Numbered from the stretch's first letter, positions 1-9,268 are shown. The stretch: DNA of 64,000 nucleotides from Noviherbaspirillum galbum (GCF_010974945.1 NZ_JAAIVB010000048.1:62001-126000); one strand, 5' to 3'. Notes: generated from the sequence alone by a model not told the origin. Translations and numbers: made by a program.

Positions 1-109
1 GACGGACAGCCTTGAGAATCGCGAGGCTTTCCTCGATCACCTGGCCCGGGAAACGCGGCGCTTCCTCCTGGCGTAAGGCGGGCGCCTCATCGCTCGCCGG
101 TACCGGCAT
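1..109 (-). CDS. Partial hypothetical protein running off the left edge
   Basis: An open frame starts at ATG (complement of 107-109) and stays open to the window edge, giving 36 residues beginning MPVPASDEAPALRQEEAP and continuing into a helix-like stretch, VIEESLAILKAV. It overlaps the last 23 bases of the GlxA-type regulator gene in another frame, as in many co-transcribed bacterial gene pairs. A purine-rich AGGAGG sits inside this frame and could instead serve a later GTG start. Nothing in the visible part identifies a family. The call rests on the open frame and plausible amino-acid composition, so it is tentative. Confidence 0.4.
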   Translation of the reverse strand, partial: MPVPASDEAPALRQEEAPRFPGQVIEESLAILKAVR

Positions 110-1103
110 GTTCGAGCGGACGGCCATACTGCTGCCGGTATTGAGAGGTCGTCATGCCGGTCACCCGCTTGAAGGTGCGCATCAGGCTTGCCTCGTCGGC
201 GAAGCCTGCCTCCCCGCAGATCGTTTTCATGGATGCGGTGGAGGCCACCAGCGCATCCGCGACCTGGGCCAGCTTGACCAGCCGCAGCCACTTGCCTGCG
301 CTGACTTGCGCATGCCGCTCGATCCGCCTGCTGAGGGTTCTGGCGGACACGGCGAGGTAGTCCGCTGCGATGCCGAGGTTCAGGCCGGCAGCAGGTACGT
401 TGCGGACATGGGCAACCAGGCGCTGCAGCTGAGGATCCGCCTGCACCATGAGCTCGACCGGCCGGAATGCAGGGTGTCCCGTGTCCGATCGCGGGACGAG
501 CATGGCGCGCTCCACGTCCCGCAAGACCTCCGCGGGTATCCGGCGCATGAGCAGCCAGTTGAGCAAGGCCCAGTAGCCGTTCGCGCCGGCGGCGGTAACG
601 ATGCTGCGGTCCTCGACGACGGCTTGCCGGAAGTCCCACCTGATCGCCGCGAACCGTTCGCGAAGAGGCCGCTCCAGCCACCATGTCGCCGTCGCTTCGC
701 AACGGTCGATCCTTCCCGCCGCCGCGACGAGCGCGACACCCATGCAATAGGTCCACAGCGCCGTTTGCTTCGGCAACTGGCGCAGCCAGGCAAGCAGGCG
801 GGCCTGGCGGTCGAGCATGCGATCGAGGTCGGCGGCGGATTCGGCCCAGAAGCCCGGCAGCAGATAGGCATCGCAAGGTTCGCGCAGGGCATGGTCCAGG
901 TGTAGCACCGGACCGTCGACCAGTTCGACCCTGCCGCTCTCGGCGCCGATCCAGACCGGATCGAACACCGGCTTGCCCATCCGCCGGTTGATCGCCCGGA
1001 ACAGATCGGAGGCGGCAAAGAGCCCGGCCGGCATGCAGCCCGGGTAGACGAGGAGCCCGATCTTGATGCTTGCCCGTCGAGGCGAACGAGAGGGTGGTGT
1101 CAT
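87..1103 (-). CDS. GlxA-family transcriptional regulator (DJ-1/PfpI domain + AraC HTH)
   Basis: About 338 residues, the usual length for this family. Residues 10-180 form a DJ-1/PfpI-like (class I glutamine amidotransferase-like) ligand-binding domain, opening with an IGLLVYPGC strand. The last 100 residues form an AraC double helix-turn-helix, including the GFADEASLMRTFKRVTGMT signature. Such proteins are cytoplasmic transcription regulators with non-catalytic amidase-like sensor domains. ATG at 1103 is preferred; an in-frame TTG lies nine bases upstream and neither has a strong ribosome-binding site. The gene diverges from an alpha/beta hydrolase, and a perfect inverted repeat lies in the shared promoter region. 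Control of the hydrolase and of itself is therefore the likely role. The ligand is unknown. Confidence 0.88.
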   Translation of the reverse strand: MTPPSRSPRRASIKIGLLVYPGCMPAGLFAASDLFRAINRRMGKPVFDPVWIGAESGRVELVDGPVLHLDHALREPCDAYLLPGFWAESAADLDRMLDRQARLLAWLRQLPKQTALWTYCMGVALVAAAGRIDRCEATATWWLERPLRERFAAIRWDFRQAVVEDRSIVTAAGANGYWALLNWLLMRRIPAEVLRDVERAMLVPRSDTGHPAFRPVELMVQADPQLQRLVAHVRNVPAAGLNLGIAADYLAVSARTLSRRIERHAQVSAGKWLRLVKLAQVADALVASTASMKTICGEAGFADEASLMRTFKRVTGMTTSQYRQQYGRPLEHAGTGER

Positions 1104-1116
1104 GATATGCAAGGAT

Positions 1117-1135
1117 TATGGCATGAATTGCCATA
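1117..1135. promoter_or_regulatory. Inverted-repeat operator candidate between the GlxA regulator and hydrolase
   Basis: Perfect 7-bp arms TATGGCA and TGCCATA separated by five bases, in the 104-bp divergent intergenic region. It ends 14 bp upstream of the regulator ATG and about 73 bp from the hydrolase ATG. This is the natural place for the regulator's own binding site. The function is inferred from position and symmetry only. Confidence 0.5.
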
Positions 1136-1207
1136 GTCAGGACCGGCCGGGCAAGCCACACTCCAGGCATGCGTGCATTTCGCGGCGCTTAACTTCAGGA
1201 GGCAGGC

Positions 1208-2050
1208 ATGTTCGTCAACGTCGATGGGGCACGGATCCATTTTTCCGATTCAGGCGAGGGAGCACCTGTGCTTTTCCTGCATGGCATTCCTGACTCCTGC
1301 ACGGTGTGGGATGGCGTCATTCCCACGGTAAGCCAGGGCCATCGATGCCTGGCGCCCGACTTGCCCGGCTTTGGCCAGTCTGCGGAGCCGCATGGGTTCA
1401 GGGTAAACCTGGAGAACATGGCGCGTTTCATCGACGGCTTCCTCGATGCGCTCGGCATCACGGAACCCATCCATCTGGTCGTGCATGACATCGGCGGGCC
1501 GTATGGCCTGGCATGGGCGGTGCGGCATCCTGACCGGGTACGGAGCATCGCGATCATGAACACCGTGTTCCAGTCCGAATACCGCTGGCATCGGTATGGG
1601 CGCATCTGCCGGACCCGGGGGCTGGGCGAGTTGCTGCAACTCCTCACTTCGCAGTCCGGCCTCGCGCGGGCGATGCGCCAGAACTCCGGGGCGAACAAGC
1701 CGAGCCGCGCCCATGTCAGTGCCACATACCGCGCCTTTACCGGCCGGGTGCGCCGGATGGTGCTGCGGCTTTATCGCGGCCTCGATCCGGAAGTGTTCGA
1801 AGGCTGGGATGCGAGCCTGCGCGCCTTGTCGAACAGCGTTCCCTCGCTCGTCATGTGGGGCGATCGGGATACCTACATTGGAAGCGTCTTCGCGGACCGT
1901 TTCGGGGCGAGGCAGGTGATGCATTTCCCGGAAAGCGGCCATTGGCTGATGTTGGAAGCGCCGGAGGTGGTTTCCCGGCGGCTGCTGGCGCTCTTCGCCG
2001 AGGAGGTTCCATGCCGCGAAGCGGCGGCGGGCCGCCTCATTTCTTGCTGA
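1208..2050 (+). CDS. Alpha/beta hydrolase of the epoxide hydrolase / haloalkane dehalogenase type
   Basis: 280 residues with an intact alpha/beta hydrolase fold. The oxyanion-hole motif is HGIPDS (residues 25-30). The nucleophile elbow reads VVHDIGGPYG with Asp94, the acid region is MWGDRDTY, and the catalytic His lies in PESGHWLMLE. An Asp nucleophile together with HGxP is typical of epoxide hydrolases and dehalogenases rather than esterases. The Trp that follows the nucleophile in haloalkane dehalogenases (halide binding) is Ile here, so halide release is less likely. A good AGGAGG-like site precedes the ATG. The 3' end overlaps the convergent TAXI gene by 14 bp. The substrate cannot be told from sequence. 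Confidence 0.85.
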   Translation: MFVNVDGARIHFSDSGEGAPVLFLHGIPDSCTVWDGVIPTVSQGHRCLAPDLPGFGQSAEPHGFRVNLENMARFIDGFLDALGITEPIHLVVHDIGGPYGLAWAVRHPDRVRSIAIMNTVFQSEYRWHRYGRICRTRGLGELLQLLTSQSGLARAMRQNSGANKPSRAHVSATYRAFTGRVRRMVLRLYRGLDPEVFEGWDASLRALSNSVPSLVMWGDRDTYIGSVFADRFGARQVMHFPESGHWLMLEAPEVVSRRLLALFAEEVPCREAAAGRLISC

Positions 2051-3026
2051 TTTCCCCGATCTCCTTCAGGTACTTCAAGGTTCCAGGATGCAGTCGCGCT
2101 TCCGGCGCCACCGCCGCGGTGTTTTTCGCGGTCGTTTCCCGCGCCTGCGGCAGCAGGTCGGCGATCATCTTCTCGCCAAGGTGAAGGGCCCTGGTCAGGC
2201 GGTAAGCCGTTTCGGCCGGCAGGCCGGGACGGGCCATGATGACGCTCCAGGAACCGACCGAGGCCAACGCCTCAGGCTGTCCCTTGAAACTGTTGGCGGG
2301 CAAGGTCAGCACCTTGAGGAAACCATGGCGGGCAGTGATCGCGGCGATCTCCTTGTCGTCAGGGACGATGAAGCGGCCGCCGTGCGCGCCGTTGGCGACC
2401 GCCGTGAAGCCGGGCCAGCTGCTGCCGCCTCCCCACAATGCCGCCACGCGGCCGTCCGCGACCATTGCCGGTCCGTCGCCCGCGCGCTCCAGGTAGACCG
2501 CCTGGAAATCCTTGTCCATGTCGAGCCCGAGGCCATCCAGCACGTAGCGGGCGAGGATGACCAGCCCCGAGCCGCGCGCCCCGAATGCCACCGGCTTGCC
2601 GCGCAGGTCGCGGATGCTCCGGTAGGGGCTGTCCGCGCGGACGACGAACATGCCGGGAGTCGAGTACATGGCGGCAATGATGGCAAGCTTGGCGGGCGGG
2701 CGGCCGACGCCCTGCAGCGCCTCGTGGGCGGCCTCGCCCTGCACCAGTGCGATGTCGAGCTTGCCGGCTTCCAGCAAGGGAATGTTCTCGGTGCTGCCCC
2801 TGGTGTTGCGAGCCTCGACGTGCAATTCCGGATCCGTCTTCGCGATCGTGCGAACCACGGCATCGCCATAGACCGGAAAGCCGCCGCCCGGCGTCGCGGT
2901 TCCCATCACGACATCGACGGGCCCGGCGGCCAGGGCGGCAGAGACCGCAGGGATGGCGGCAACGAAGAAAAGCAGGGAGCGGAGGCAGGTGCGCACGGCG
3001 GGTCCTCGGTGGGCGGAGTCAGGCAT
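2037..3026 (-). CDS. TAXI-family TRAP transporter solute-binding protein
   Basis: About 329 residues with an N-terminal signal peptide (hydrophobic segment LLFFVAAIPAVSAALAA, probable cleavage after the last Ala). A TAXI-type periplasmic binding domain follows, beginning VVMGTATPGGGFPVYG and including the typical LDIALVQGEAA stretch. TAXI proteins bind small carboxylates or amino acids in the periplasm and normally feed DctQM-like membrane subunits. No such membrane genes are seen nearby. The ATG at 3026 overlaps the stop of the upstream histidine kinase by 8 bp, implying translational coupling. It may therefore present ligand to the kinase rather than act in uptake; that is inference. A longer reading upstream is possible but lacks signal-peptide logic. 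Confidence 0.85.
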   Translation of the reverse strand: MPDSAHRGPAVRTCLRSLLFFVAAIPAVSAALAAGPVDVVMGTATPGGGFPVYGDAVVRTIAKTDPELHVEARNTRGSTENIPLLEAGKLDIALVQGEAAHEALQGVGRPPAKLAIIAAMYSTPGMFVVRADSPYRSIRDLRGKPVAFGARGSGLVILARYVLDGLGLDMDKDFQAVYLERAGDGPAMVADGRVAALWGGGSSWPGFTAVANGAHGGRFIVPDDKEIAAITARHGFLKVLTLPANSFKGQPEALASVGSWSVIMARPGLPAETAYRLTRALHLGEKMIADLLPQARETTAKNTAAVAPEARLHPGTLKYLKEIGEISKK

Positions 3027-5268
3027 CCGGCACGCGCGCGGTGTCCCGGACGCCTGGCTCGGTCGCCATGGCGTTTCTGATGATGGCGACGGCGTCGGCC
3101 ACGTCATAGGGCTTGGCCAGGATCTTCACGCCGGGCACCGCCGCCTGGCGCTCCGAGTAGCCGGTTGCCAGCACGACGACCGTTTCCGGATACCGGGTCC
3201 GGACATGCTCGGCCAGGTCGATGCCTGTCGATTGCCCCGGCATGACGATATCGGAGAAGACCACGTCGAAGGGCCCGTGGCTTGCCAGGAGCACGATCGC
3301 GTCGGCGGCGTTGGCGGCTTCCCGTACCTCGAATCCCGCCGCGCGCAGGGCCGGCGCGACCACGGACGAGACCAGGGGATCGTCTTCCACGTACAGGAGC
3401 GTTCCGGACGAGCCGGCCGGCCCCGGCATGGGTTGCGGAAGCGCCAGGTTCCGGCCGGGCAGGGACTCGATTGCCCGCGGCAGGTGGAAGGCGATGGTCG
3501 TGCCGCGGCCCGGCAGGCTGTCGATGGCGAGGCTGCCGCCGACCTGCCTGGCAAAGCCGTACGCCTGCGGCAATCCCATCCCCGATCCCCGGCCCACCGG
3601 CTTGGTTGTGAAGAATGGATCGAGCGCCTTGCTGAGGACATCCGGCGGCATCCCTTCGCCGGTATCCGTCACGGTGATGCGCACGTAGTCGCCCGCGACA
3701 AGTTCACCGGCCGCTTCGGTCAGGGTGAGGTTGCCTGCCGAGATCGACACGCTGCCGCCCAGGGGCATCGCGTCCCGGGCGTTGATCGCCACGTTGAGCA
3801 AGGCCAGCTCCAGCTGCGCGGCATCGACCGTCACCGGCCACAGCCCGGGCGGAAGAGCTATGTTCAGGTCGATGTCGCTGCGCAGGCCGCCGATGAGCAG
3901 CGGCCGGATGGCTTCCAGCTGGCGCGCGAGGTCCACGGTTTCCAGGTGGACTTCCTGCACCCGCCCGAAGGCCATGAGCTGGCGCGTCAGCTCGGCGGAC
4001 CGTTCGACGGCGCGCTGGCAGGCCTCCACCGTCTGCCGTACCCGCGGTTCCACCGTCGCGAACAGGATCAGCTGCAGGCCCGTCGTCAGGGTCTGCATGA
4101 CGTTGTTAAAGTCGTGCGCGATGCCGCCCGTCAGCCTGCCGAGCGCTTCCAGCTTCTGCGACTGGAGCAATGCCTTCTGGGAACGTTCGGCGGTGGCGAC
4201 CGCTTCCGCCACCCGCATCTCGAGGTCGGCCTTGGCGCTGCGGATCTGTTCGCTGGCACGGGCCATTTCCAGGCTGACCGTGTCGATTTCCACAACGCCG
4301 CTCGGCTTCCAGCCGACGCGCTTGCCCTCGCCGAGGTCGGCGGCGGCGCGGCGCAGGTCTTCCAGCGGCTTGGCGGTCTTGCGGGCGATGACGGCTGCCA
4401 CCGCCGTCCCCAGGCCGAGCAGCAGCAGCGCCACCAGGGCCACGAACGCGGTCGCCTGGCGTGCGGTGCCGGTAAGGGCGCTGCTGGGCACGCTGACCAG
4501 GAAGGTCCATTCCGAATGCGGGGCCTGGCTGAAGAAAGCGGTGACCGGCGTGCCGTCGAGCGTGACGCCGTCGTTGCTGCCCTGCTTCTCGGCGATGATC
4601 TTGCGAAGCAGGGTCTTGTCGGCCGATGCGCCGACGAACTTGTCGGGATTCAGGCTGCGGGCGGCGACCACGCCCTGCCTGTCGATGATGGTGGCAATCC
4701 ATCCGGCGGGCAACCGGTGATCGTCCAGCAGTTTCTGCAGCTGGCTGGTGAAGGAACCCGTCGACAGGTAATAGAGCAGGCGTCCATTCCGCTCCACCGG
4801 CACCTGGACCGCGAAACTGTGTCCCTTGCTCAGCGGCGCGAAGTAAATGTCCGATACGACGGGAGGCAAGGGGCCGAGCTTCTGGCGCTGAGACAGGATG
4901 GATTCGGGCATCCCGGGCAGGACGGTCTCGCCGAAGGGGCGGCGGGTGTTCATGATCTGGCGGCCGGCGGCATCGGACAGGATGATCACCGCGTCATGGT
5001 TCGCCGCGACCTCCTGGGCGAAGCGGTAGAAGCCTTCCAGGTTGTTGTCGCTGATGGTGGGGGAGCGGGCCAGGGTGTCGAGGACCTTGATGCGTTCCGT
5101 CATCTCCTTGTCCAGCAAGCCTGCCATGGCGTTGCCCAGGTCCTGGATGCTGGTGCGGTAGGACTGCTGCTGGGCGTGATAGACGTAATAGATCACCAGC
5201 CCCGCACCAACGAGGGATGGAATGAGGATGGAAAAGACGAGAACCAATAACCGCGACCGGATGCCCAT
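3019..5268 (-). CDS. Hybrid sensor histidine kinase / response regulator
   Basis: About 749 residues. A first membrane helix (roughly 9-32) and a second (270-295) flank a periplasmic dCache-like sensor region. HAMP and coiled-coil segments follow, then a HisKA H-box GGIAHDFNNVMQ with the phospho-His near 384. The ATPase domain has the N-box NVAINARDAM and the G-boxes DTGEGMPP and GSGMGL. A C-terminal receiver follows, with VEDDP, the phosphoacceptor in FSDIVMPG (Asp near 672) and the KPYD lysine. The H-box type is that of kinases with an attached receiver. No DNA-binding output domain is attached. ATG at 5268 places the first helix at the N terminus; in-frame sequence further upstream does not look protein-like. 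It is co-transcribed with a TAXI binding protein, suggesting sensing of a small organic acid. Confidence 0.88.
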   Translation of the reverse strand: MGIRSRLLVLVFSILIPSLVGAGLVIYYVYHAQQQSYRTSIQDLGNAMAGLLDKEMTERIKVLDTLARSPTISDNNLEGFYRFAQEVAANHDAVIILSDAAGRQIMNTRRPFGETVLPGMPESILSQRQKLGPLPPVVSDIYFAPLSKGHSFAVQVPVERNGRLLYYLSTGSFTSQLQKLLDDHRLPAGWIATIIDRQGVVAARSLNPDKFVGASADKTLLRKIIAEKQGSNDGVTLDGTPVTAFFSQAPHSEWTFLVSVPSSALTGTARQATAFVALVALLLLGLGTAVAAVIARKTAKPLEDLRRAAADLGEGKRVGWKPSGVVEIDTVSLEMARASEQIRSAKADLEMRVAEAVATAERSQKALLQSQKLEALGRLTGGIAHDFNNVMQTLTTGLQLILFATVEPRVRQTVEACQRAVERSAELTRQLMAFGRVQEVHLETVDLARQLEAIRPLLIGGLRSDIDLNIALPPGLWPVTVDAAQLELALLNVAINARDAMPLGGSVSISAGNLTLTEAAGELVAGDYVRITVTDTGEGMPPDVLSKALDPFFTTKPVGRGSGMGLPQAYGFARQVGGSLAIDSLPGRGTTIAFHLPRAIESLPGRNLALPQPMPGPAGSSGTLLYVEDDPLVSSVVAPALRAAGFEVREAANAADAIVLLASHGPFDVVFSDIVMPGQSTGIDLAEHVRTRYPETVVVLATGYSERQAAVPGVKILAKPYDVADAVAIIRNAMATEPGVRDTARVPDA

Positions 5269-5393
5269 GCTGTTGGTTCTTAGATTTGTGATTTCGTCAT
5301 TGTATCCCGTCGGCGGGTATTGTGAAATTTGCATCGCTTCCCGTTGACGGGGTGGATTGTCTGAGTCTGCCAAACCCAGTATCGTTACGTCCC

Positions 5394-5627
5394 ATGGGAA
5401 GGAAGAAGACAACGGATCTCGAATGGCAGCGCGGCTACCGCTGCCATACCTTGTGGCGCCGGCATGAACGCCTGGGAAAGGTCTCCTTGACGGCAGACGA
5501 GGGCAACGACCCCCGTTACCTGTGCGAGGTGGGCACCGTGCGGGGCGAAACGGACAACCTGCTGGCGGCGAAGAAGTGGGTGCTGCGCCAGGCAAGGATC
5601 CACGAGGTGCAATTGCCTCTTTTCTGA
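5394..5627 (+). CDS. Small conserved-looking hypothetical protein
   Basis: 77 residues starting MGRKKTTDLEWQRGYRCHTLW and ending in VQLPLF. It is basic and rich in Arg, Trp and His, with no signal peptide or membrane segment. An alternative upstream ATG at 5322 would overlap the divergent kinase region and adds low-complexity sequence, so the internal ATG is preferred. It lies between the divergent kinase and the MBL-fold gene and shows normal codon bias. I do not recognise a functional family. Confidence 0.6.
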   Translation: MGRKKTTDLEWQRGYRCHTLWRRHERLGKVSLTADEGNDPRYLCEVGTVRGETDNLLAAKKWVLRQARIHEVQLPLF

Positions 5628-5684
5628 GGCGGGCGCGATTCCGAGGCGGCCGCATCCCATCCAGCAACCTCATCCGGAGACTGA

Positions 5685-6632
5685 ATGAAGCCATTCCTGC
5701 TGATCATCGCATGCGCCATGTCGCTGTCCGCCTGCATGGCGGGCACCGCGCCTTCCGCCTCGCAGACGGCTTCGCCCCCGCAGCAGCGCAGCGAAAAAGC
5801 CGGCGGCCTCAGGGTCACCTTCCTTGGCGTGAGCACGCTGCTCTTCGACGATGGTGAAACGGCGATCATGACCGACGGATTCTTCAGCCGGCCGGCGCAA
5901 TCGGAACTTGCCGGACAGATCGGTCCGAACGAAAGCCGGATAGACCGCGCCTTGCAGCGCGCCGGCGTGCGCTCCCTTGCCGCCGTCATTCCGGTGCATT
6001 CCCACTACGATCACGCGCTCGATTCTCCCGTGGTGGCCGCGAAGACCGGTGCCTTGCTGCTCGGCTCGGAATCGACGGCCAACATCGCGCGCGGCTACCG
6101 CTTCCCCGAAGACCGCATCCGTGTCGTCGGCAATGGCCAGAGCATGCGCTTTGGCCGTTTCACGGTCACGATGATCAATTCCGCGCACCTGCCCACCGGT
6201 TTCGCGCCCGGCAACATCACCGAGCCGCTCGAACCGCCATCGAAGATCACCGACTACAAGCTCGGCGAATGCTATTCCGTGCTGGTCGAGCACGACGGCC
6301 GCGCGATCCTCGTGCAAGGCAGCGCCGGCTTCATACCCGGCGCGCTGAAGGACCGCCGCGCGGACGTCGTCTATCTTGGCATCGGCGGACTGGCCGGCAC
6401 GAAGGCGGACTACCAGCAGGAGTACTGGCATGAGATCGTGCAGGCGGTACGCCCCAAGCGCATCATCCCGGTTCACTGGGATAACTTCTTCAAGCCGCTC
6501 GATGAACCGCTCCAGCGGGAGCCCGGTTTCGACGCCTCGCTGCGCTTCGTTCGCGAGCGCGCCGCCGCCGACAAGGTGGACGTGCAGGTGCAGGAGGCCT
6601 GGCAGCCCATCGATCCCTTTTCCGGATTATGA
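5685..6632 (+). CDS. MBL-fold metallo-hydrolase lipoprotein (UlaG-like)
   Basis: 315 residues. The N terminus is a lipoprotein signal with lipobox LSAC at residues 14-17, so the protein is probably anchored at a membrane. The metallo-beta-lactamase core shows the zinc motif HSHYDH (about residues 105-110) and later conserved histidines in NSAHLPTG and IPVHWDNFF. The long strand MTDGFFSRP after VTFLGVSTLLFDD is typical of UlaG/RomA-like hydrolases. Such enzymes hydrolyse phosphodiesters, lactones or lipid substrates; which one applies here is not evident. It is 57 bp downstream of the small hypothetical gene and may be co-transcribed with it. Confidence 0.8.
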   Translation: MKPFLLIIACAMSLSACMAGTAPSASQTASPPQQRSEKAGGLRVTFLGVSTLLFDDGETAIMTDGFFSRPAQSELAGQIGPNESRIDRALQRAGVRSLAAVIPVHSHYDHALDSPVVAAKTGALLLGSESTANIARGYRFPEDRIRVVGNGQSMRFGRFTVTMINSAHLPTGFAPGNITEPLEPPSKITDYKLGECYSVLVEHDGRAILVQGSAGFIPGALKDRRADVVYLGIGGLAGTKADYQQEYWHEIVQAVRPKRIIPVHWDNFFKPLDEPLQREPGFDASLRFVRERAAADKVDVQVQEAWQPIDPFSGL

Positions 6633-6986
6633 GCGGAGTGCTTATCTGATGGTGCGTAAATATTAAAGCCTTGATAACGCTTTTCGACGGCTTCATCAGA
6701 TTCATCACTTAATCGCATTTTCACCATGCTTCGCTTGGCCTGAGGTGTTGCATTTCAAACGCGAAAACCGGCGCAAAACCGTGCCCGGCGCGGGTCTCCC
6801 ATGAAAATGGGATAACGCCGCCCATTCCCATATGTAATAATTTCCTCACCGCAAAGACAAGAAGCACCCATCCTACTTCGTTAATTTCTTTGCGGAAATA
6901 AGCGACGATGCCATTCGAATTAAGGACGGATGGCGGCCGTCAGCCGCGTTCATCGAAACGCGTCGATAAAAATCACAGGAGAGACC
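6633..6986. other. 354-bp intergenic region upstream of the chemoreceptor
   Basis: This stretch is AT-richer than its surroundings and holds no convincing reading frame. It must carry the chemoreceptor promoter. A CAGGAGAG ribosome-binding site lies just before 6987. I looked for a sigma-28 (FliA) promoter and found no match with correct spacing. Confidence 0.5.
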
Positions 6987-8534
6987 ATGAGGATCAAGGA
7001 CATCAGAATCGGCACGCGCCTGTCGCTCGGCTTCGGCATCTTGCTGATTCTCCTGATGGCGCTCGCCGCCGTCGCCGTCGCCCGCATGCTGAGCATCGAC
7101 AATACCGTGACGCGCCAGGACAGCGTCATCGTCGACCGCCTGCACCCCCTGTATGTCGCCCGCGAAGCGCTCGCGCAGACGGGCATCGCGGCGCGTAACG
7201 CCTATGTGTTCACCGACAACGACGATGCGAAGCGCGAGCTGGCCATCGTCGACCAGCAGAAGGCCATCTTCATGGACGTGCTCAAGGAACTGGCGCCGCG
7301 CTATTCCGGCGACGCCGACTTCGAGAAGGTCAGCAAGGGACTGGTGCAGATGGCGCAGGAGCTCAACCGCCCGCGCAAGTACCGCGAAGCCGGGCAGATG
7401 CAGGAATTCGGCGAATTCCTCGTCAAGGAATGCAGCCCGCTGCGTCGCAGGATCGTCGCCGACATGGAAGTCGTCATCCACCACGCCGAAAAGGAAATGG
7501 CTGCCGCGACGTCCGACGTGCATGACATCATCGGCACGTCGCGGACCTTCGTCATCGCCGTGTCCGCCTTCGCCATCGCGCTCGGCATGGTGCTGGCAGT
7601 CCTGCTGGCGCGCAGCATCACCAGGCCGCTGACCGCGGCCGTCGAACTCGCGAAGCGCGTCACCACGGGCGACCTGACCAGTCATATCGAAGTGGGGTCC
7701 ATGGATGAAACCGGACAGCTCATGGCCGCGCTGAAGGAGATGAACGACAACCTCGGACGCATCGTCACCGAGGTGCGCAACGGCACGGAACAGATCGCCA
7801 CCGGCTCGACCCAGCTCGCCTCGGGCAACCAGGACCTGTCGTCCCGCACCGAGGAGCAGGCAAGCTCGCTGGGCGAAACGGCATCGTCCATCGACGAGCT
7901 GACCTCCACCGTGAAGCAGAACGCCGACAACGCGCAGCAAGCGAACACCCTGGCCCGTACCGCAGCCGACGTGGCGTCGGAAGGCGGCGAAGTCATTTCC
8001 CGCGTGGTCGACACGATGAGCGCGATCAACGAATCATCCAAGAAGGTGGCGGACATCGTGTCGGTCATCGACAGCATCGCCTTCCAGACCAACATCCTCG
8101 CGCTCAATGCGGCAGTGGAAGCGGCGCGTGCCGGTGAACAGGGCCGCGGCTTCGCCGTCGTGGCGAGCGAAGTGCGCACCCTCGCGCAGCGCAGCGCGAA
8201 TGCCGCCAGGGAGATCAAGCAACTGATCGATGAATCGGTCCTCAAGGTGGAGACGGGAAGCAGCCTCGTCAACCAGGCGGGTGCGACCATGGGCAATATC
8301 GTCGAGCAGGTCCGCCGGGTCACCGACATCATTGGGGAGATCACGTCGGCGAGCCAGGAACAGACGACCGGCATCAAGCAGGTGAATGCCGCGATCGCGC
8401 AGATGGACCAGGTGACGCAGCAGAATGCGGCCCTGGTCGAGGAAGCGGCGGCCGCGTCGGAAGCCATGCAGGAACAGGCGGTCCAGCTTGCGCAGGCCGT
8501 GAGCGTGTTCAAGCTGGCGCCGGCCGCGGCCTGA
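6987..8534 (+). CDS. Methyl-accepting chemotaxis protein (4HB-type)
   Basis: 515 residues beginning [17 protein letters not shown]. Membrane helices lie at about 10-35 and 186-208, enclosing a periplasmic four-helix-bundle (4HB_MCP) sensor of about 150 residues. A HAMP domain (about 209-262) and a long cytoplasmic coiled coil follow. The conserved signalling tip is [20 protein letters not shown] (about 364-383), followed by [18 protein letters not shown]. It routes a periplasmic signal to CheA/CheW. The C terminus ends in KLAPAAA and lacks a CheR/CheB-tethering pentapeptide. The ATG at 6987 has a good GGAGAG site; an upstream in-frame start would disturb the N-terminal helix. It is a stand-alone receptor; no che genes are in the window. 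Confidence 0.93.
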   Translation: MRIKDIRIGTRLSLGFGILLILLMALAAVAVARMLSIDNTVTRQDSVIVDRLHPLYVAREALAQTGIAARNAYVFTDNDDAKRELAIVDQQKAIFMDVLKELAPRYSGDADFEKVSKGLVQMAQELNRPRKYREAGQMQEFGEFLVKECSPLRRRIVADMEVVIHHAEKEMAAATSDVHDIIGTSRTFVIAVSAFAIALGMVLAVLLARSITRPLTAAVELAKRVTTGDLTSHIEVGSMDETGQLMAALKEMNDNLGRIVTEVRNGTEQIATGSTQLASGNQDLSSRTEEQASSLGETASSIDELTSTVKQNADNAQQANTLARTAADVASEGGEVISRVVDTMSAINESSKKVADIVSVIDSIAFQTNILALNAAVEAARAGEQGRGFAVVASEVRTLAQRSANAAREIKQLIDESVLKVETGSSLVNQAGATMGNIVEQVRRVTDIIGEITSASQEQTTGIKQVNAAIAQMDQVTQQNAALVEEAAAASEAMQEQAVQLAQAVSVFKLAPAAA

Positions 8535-8566
8535 GCGGCGCCCGGTGGCCTAAGGGACGCGCTACC

Positions 8567-9268
8567 TCAGACGATCTTATGGCGGTCGTCGAGCACCGTC
8601 TTGTAGGCCAGGTTCTGCAGCACGATCTGCGAGGTCGAATCGAGGTCGATGAATTCCACGCCGATCAGGTAGCGCTTCGCGTCGCCGTCTCCTTCCGCGA
8701 CCACGTTCCTGATCATCGCATTCGCGGTGATCGACATCTCGAGATCCAGCGGCTGGCTGAAGATCGAGAACTGCAACTGCACCTTTTCTTCCGGCTTGCC
8801 GATTTCCGCCGGAGCCGCGACCAGCGCCCCGGAGATGCTGACGTTGTCCAGCAGCACAGGACATGCCGCGAACGCGGCGTCGCCCGGCTTCGTCAGGCTG
8901 GCGGGAATATCGACCTTGATGCGCATGGCGGAGCGCAGGCTGGTGCCGAGCACCTGGTCGGGAAACGAGACGTGAAAGCAGTGCAGCGGCTGCTCGTACA
9001 GGCGCATCACCGTCACGTCGAAGCTGCACACCTTCACCCCTGAAAACACCCTGACCGTCAGCTTGTCGCCCTCGCGGAAAGGCCCCTGGCCCTGCACGTT
9101 CGCGGGCAGCCTGATGATGAGGAATTCTCCCTTCGCGAATCCGACCAGCGAGCAGAAGTACTGGATCGGCTTCACGTCGCGCACCAGCAGGATCTGAAGG
9201 CGCGCCCCGACCTGAAGGTTCATTTCCTCGAAAGAGACCAGGCGGGCGTGGGTGTTGTCTTTCCTCAT
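8567..9268 (-). CDS. YcgR-like flagellar brake protein (PilZ domain)
   Basis: About 233 residues. The N-terminal half is a YcgR/PilZN beta-barrel (NLQVGARLQILLVRDVKPIQ onward). The C-terminal half is a PilZ domain with an intact c-di-GMP motif: RSAMR (RxxxR) followed by DNVSISGA (D/NxSxxG). These proteins slow the flagellar motor when c-di-GMP is high. It lies convergent to the chemoreceptor gene, which fits a motility role. ATG at 9268 is chosen; the only longer start is a TTG 27 bases upstream. Confidence 0.85.
   Translation of the reverse strand: MRKDNTHARLVSFEEMNLQVGARLQILLVRDVKPIQYFCSLVGFAKGEFLIIRLPANVQGQGPFREGDKLTVRVFSGVKVCSFDVTVMRLYEQPLHCFHVSFPDQVLGTSLRSAMRIKVDIPASLTKPGDAAFAACPVLLDNVSISGALVAAPAEIGKPEEKVQLQFSIFSQPLDLEMSITANAMIRNVVAEGDGDAKRYLIGVEFIDLDSTSQIVLQNLAYKTVLDDRHKIV

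Noticed and set aside
6901..6986. Possible sigma-28 promoter for the chemoreceptor.
   Set aside because: GCCGTCAG and GTCGATAA resemble a -10, but no TAAA-like -35 lies at the required spacing.
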